From the NCBI GenBank assembly GCA_900550795.1, contig URTN01000021.1:1-9092 (forward strand): a stretch of 9,092 nucleotides of DNA. The letters are read 5' to 3'. This stretch comes from an uncultured Mollicutes bacterium. GTDB taxonomy: Bacteria > Bacillota_I > Bacilli_A > RFN20 > CAG-826. Shown here piece after piece: positions 7,089-9,092 of the stretch. The notes under the pieces were generated by a model. It had not been told where the DNA came from. It made no database searches and saw only the letters and a program-made list of their open reading frames with translations. A program made the translations under genes and the position numbers. Within the stretch, counting starts at the first letter, position 1, and the number at the start of each line of letters is the position of its first letter.

Positions 7089-7109
7089 AGTTAAAATATA
7101 GAGTTAAAA
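7089..7109 (+). repeat. AGTTAAAA direct repeat in the divergent control region
   Basis: AGTTAAAA occurs at 7089-7096 and again at 7102-7109, offset by 13 bp, between the candidate promoter and the ATPase gene. AraC-family regulators often bind direct repeats, so this is a possible half-site pair for the neighbouring regulator. The sequence is AT-rich, and chance cannot be excluded. Confidence 0.3.
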
Positions 7110-7158
7110 CTAGACTTGCTTAATAATAAAATGTCATCGTCAAAGAATGAGGTAAATC

Positions 7159-9092
7159 ATGAAGGAACCGATTTTTAAAGCAAGTCACATTGTAAAACAG
7201 TTTGGACCTACTATTGCCCTTAATGATGTCGACATTGCAATCTATCCAGGTGAAATTCGCGGATTCATCGGCGAAAATGGCTCTGGAAAGTCAACAATGT
7301 CTGCTATCATGACTGGAATTTATGAAGCAACTAGTGGCCAAATGGAATACCATGGCAAAGAATGGAAACCATCTTCCATGGTCGAAGCCTTGAATGGCGG
7401 CATTGGTATCATAGTCCAGGAAAATGGTACAATTGGCAATATTTCTGTTGCCGAGAATATCTATCTAGGCGAACTTTCCAATTTTTCTGGTGAGAATTAT
7501 TTTGAAAGCAAGAAGGTAGAGAATTTCTCTCCATTATTTGATTTGTCATTAAAGGAATTTGATGATTTATACAATCAATATAATGAAAAACTTAGCTCTA
7601 TCGAAAGCAAGAAAGAAAAGAAGAAGTTAATAAAGGAAATGCTTGCTTCTTTAAAAGCCAAATATCTTGAACTAAATGAAACTTTAGTAAAAGGCAATCC
7701 TGCTAAGATAACTAAAGAAGATGAAAGATTTGACAAGAAAGCAACCGAATCTTTTGCTTCCTTTCAATCCAAAATCGATTTTATTAATGTTAAATATAAT
7801 GAGAATAAGGAAAATCTTGATCCTACTTTAGTTACTAGAAGAAGAGAATACGCCATAAAGATGGCTAAACAAGAATATAAAGCCGCCGTTAAGAAAAATG
7901 ATGACGAATCATATCTAAGAAGGCTTTGGATCAAAAATGATGTCACTTATTTAAAGAACCATTATTTGAATGCCTGCTCAAATTTAAAGGAACATGTCTC
8001 TTCAAAAACCTTGAAAGCCATTAGGAAAGTATGCTTGAATGCTATCTTTGGCCTATTTGTTAACGGCAAGAAATTAAAGAAATATGCTGGGAATGCATTA
8101 CATAAGATTGGAGTCAACCACATTTATCCAGGTGCCCCAACTTTTGCCTATGATATGCAGGACCGTAAATTAATCGAAATTGCCAAATGCCTAAACAAGA
8201 ATCCGGAAATATTCATCGTTGACGAAACCACAACCGCCTTAAGTGAAGTCGGACGTAACTTGTTATATAAGAAGATGGAAGAACTCAAGAATGAAGGACG
8301 TTCAGTCTTATTTATCTCCCATGACTTGGACGAATTGATTGATAAGTGCGATACCTTGACCGTACTTAGAGATGGTGACATCGTTGCAAATTTAAGCAAG
8401 GAAAAGAATGAATTCGATCCTGATTTAATCAAGAAATACATGATTGGCCGTGAATTAAAAGGCGATTACTATAGGGCTGATTATGATGGCTCCTATAGCG
8501 ATGAAGTCGTCTTGAAGATAGTTGACGGTATCAAAGGAAATAAACTTAAGCACGTTGACCTTGAATTACATAAAGGCGAAATACTTGGAATCGGTGGCCT
8601 TTCTGATTGCGGTATGCACGATTTAGGAAAAGCCTTGTTCGGAAATATCAAGCTTGAAGGTGGATTTGTTTATACTGGCAAAGACTTAAGCTATCAAGTA
8701 ACTAGTGAAGTAGGGGCTATGAAACATAAGATTGGCTACCTCTCCAAAAATAGAGATGTCGAAGCCTTGGCTACTAAATCAAATATATTCGATAACATTG
8801 CCATTGCTTCGATCAATAACATTGCCAAACTCAATTTCTTCGTCTTCAAAGGACCTGAAAAGAAATTGGTCAATAAGCAAATTAGGGACCTTCAAATTAA
8901 ATGCAATAGTTCCCAACAATTAGTAAATACCCTTTCTGGTGGCAATAAGCAAAAAGTATCATTTGCCAAATGGGTTGCTAATGATTCCGAGATATTGATA
9001 TTAGATTGCCCGACTAGAGGCGTTGATATCGGTGTCAAGCAATTCATTTACCAATTGCTATACCAGATGAAAAAAGAAGGCAAGTCCATCAT
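7159..9092 (+). CDS. Sugar ABC transporter ATP-binding protein, RbsA/MglA/XylG type, 3' end outside window
   Basis: This is a duplicated-ATPase subunit that would power uptake of a monosaccharide or similar substrate. The first 644 codons are visible. GAGG lies 6 nt before the ATG. In domain 1, Walker A is GENGSGKST (38-46), the Q-loop Gln is Q87, Walker B is IFIVDETT (351-357, D355/E356) and the H-loop is H388. The usual LSxGQ signature is replaced by YDMQD (331-335). In domain 2, the P-loop region is GLSDCGMHD (480-488), lacking the Lys-Ser/Thr as is usual in this family. The signature is LSGGN (592-596), and Walker B reads ILDCPTRGVD with Cys617 where Glu is usual. RbsA-type proteins are about 500 residues, with the signature about 45 residues after the ENIFLG motif. 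Here that distance is about 226 because of an insertion at ~108-300. The gene is divergent from the AraC/GH39 regulator; permease and binding-protein genes would be expected downstream. Confidence 0.93.
   Translation, partial: MKEPIFKASHIVKQFGPTIALNDVDIAIYPGEIRGFIGENGSGKSTMSAIMTGIYEATSGQMEYHGKEWKPSSMVEALNGGIGIIVQENGTIGNISVAENIYLGELSNFSGENYFESKKVENFSPLFDLSLKEFDDLYNQYNEKLSSIESKKEKKKLIKEMLASLKAKYLELNETLVKGNPAKITKEDERFDKKATESFASFQSKIDFINVKYNENKENLDPTLVTRRREYAIKMAKQEYKAAVKKNDDESYLRRLWIKNDVTYLKNHYLNACSNLKEHVSSKTLKAIRKVCLNAIFGLFVNGKKLKKYAGNALHKIGVNHIYPGAPTFAYDMQDRKLIEIAKCLNKNPEIFIVDETTTALSEVGRNLLYKKMEELKNEGRSVLFISHDLDELIDKCDTLTVLRDGDIVANLSKEKNEFDPDLIKKYMIGRELKGDYYRADYDGSYSDEVVLKIVDGIKGNKLKHVDLELHKGEILGIGGLSDCGMHDLGKALFGNIKLEGGFVYTGKDLSYQVTSEVGAMKHKIGYLSKNRDVEALATKSNIFDNIAIASINNIAKLNFFVFKGPEKKLVNKQIRDLQIKCNSSQQLVNTLSGGNKQKVSFAKWVANDSEILILDCPTRGVDIGVKQFIYQLLYQMKKEGKSI
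7480..8058 (+). other. Lys/Glu-rich insertion within the first ATPase domain
   Basis: Residues ~108-300 of the ABC ATPase have no counterpart in typical RbsA-type proteins. The segment is highly charged and mostly helical in character. Residues ~130-178 look coiled-coil-like (LKEFDDLYNQYNEKLSSIES ... KKEKKKLIKEM), and Arg/Lys-rich stretches follow (TRRREYAIKMAKQEYKAAVKK). Normal family sequence appears to resume near KKYAGNALHKIGVNHI (307-322). The reading frame stays open with codon use like the rest of the gene. This argues for a genuine in-frame insertion rather than an assembly error. The boundaries are estimates. Confidence 0.65.

Noticed and set aside
8148..8441. 97-codon open frame on the minus strand inside the ABC ATPase gene
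   Set aside because: It is antisense to clear ATPase motifs (Walker B and H-loop), with no ribosome binding site and a low-complexity product.
1..9092. Reassignment of TGA to Trp, as in some Mollicutes
   Set aside because: All tryptophans seen in conserved positions are TGG, and no gene requires read-through of an in-frame TGA.

Overview
The window is AT-rich DNA. It carries six protein-coding genes (the first and last cut by the window edges) and uses the standard code: Trp is TGG, and both TAA and TAG act as stops. I found no rRNA, tRNA, CRISPR array or transposon. The low GC content, AraC/GH39 fusion regulator, RbsA-type sugar ABC ATPase, single-pass surface protein without a sortase motif and Cys/His 'H-x-Y ... 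C-x2-C' modules suggest a low-GC Firmicutes/Tenericutes-like bacterium, perhaps a gut lineage close to RF39, Erysipelotrichia or Mollicutes. That placement is inference; no taxonomic marker gene is present.

Layout. (1) Positions 1-161 hold the 3' end of a gene for a zinc-ribbon protein. (2) Positions 162-418 are a non-coding leader region with several inverted repeats. (3) Positions 419-3529 encode a 1036-aa secreted, membrane-anchored surface protein with two Cys/His-rich blocks, Ig-like segments and a C-terminal InlB-B-like repeat. A rho-independent terminator follows. (4) Positions 3640-4194 encode an unrecognised 184-190 aa cytosolic protein. (5) Positions 4237-4575 encode a 112-aa zinc-ribbon membrane protein with its own good promoter. 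(6) Convergent to these, on the minus strand, 4604-6970 encodes a 788-aa AraC-family regulator fused to a GH39-like domain. (7) After a 188-bp divergent control region, 7159 to the window end encodes most of a sugar ABC transporter ATPase of the RbsA/MglA/XylG type. It is truncated by the window edge at residue 644.

How the parts work together. The right half looks like one end of a sugar-uptake locus. The AraC/GH39 sensor-regulator is divergently transcribed from the transporter ATPase, and permease and binding-protein genes would be expected downstream, outside the window. The control region has a cre/LacI-type operator sitting exactly between the -35 and -10 of the regulator promoter, a second CG-centred palindrome inside a candidate transporter promoter, and a direct repeat that could be an AraC-type site. 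The left half (surface protein, unknown protein, zinc-ribbon membrane protein) is accessory in character and has no obvious functional link to the sugar locus.

The most unusual features are the apparent loss of both catalytic glutamates in the GH39-like domain, a Lys/Glu-rich insertion of about 190 residues in the first ATPase domain, the segregation of ATPase motifs into one intact and one degenerate composite site, and an apparently leaderless mRNA for the regulator. I see no sign of a defence system or mobile element.
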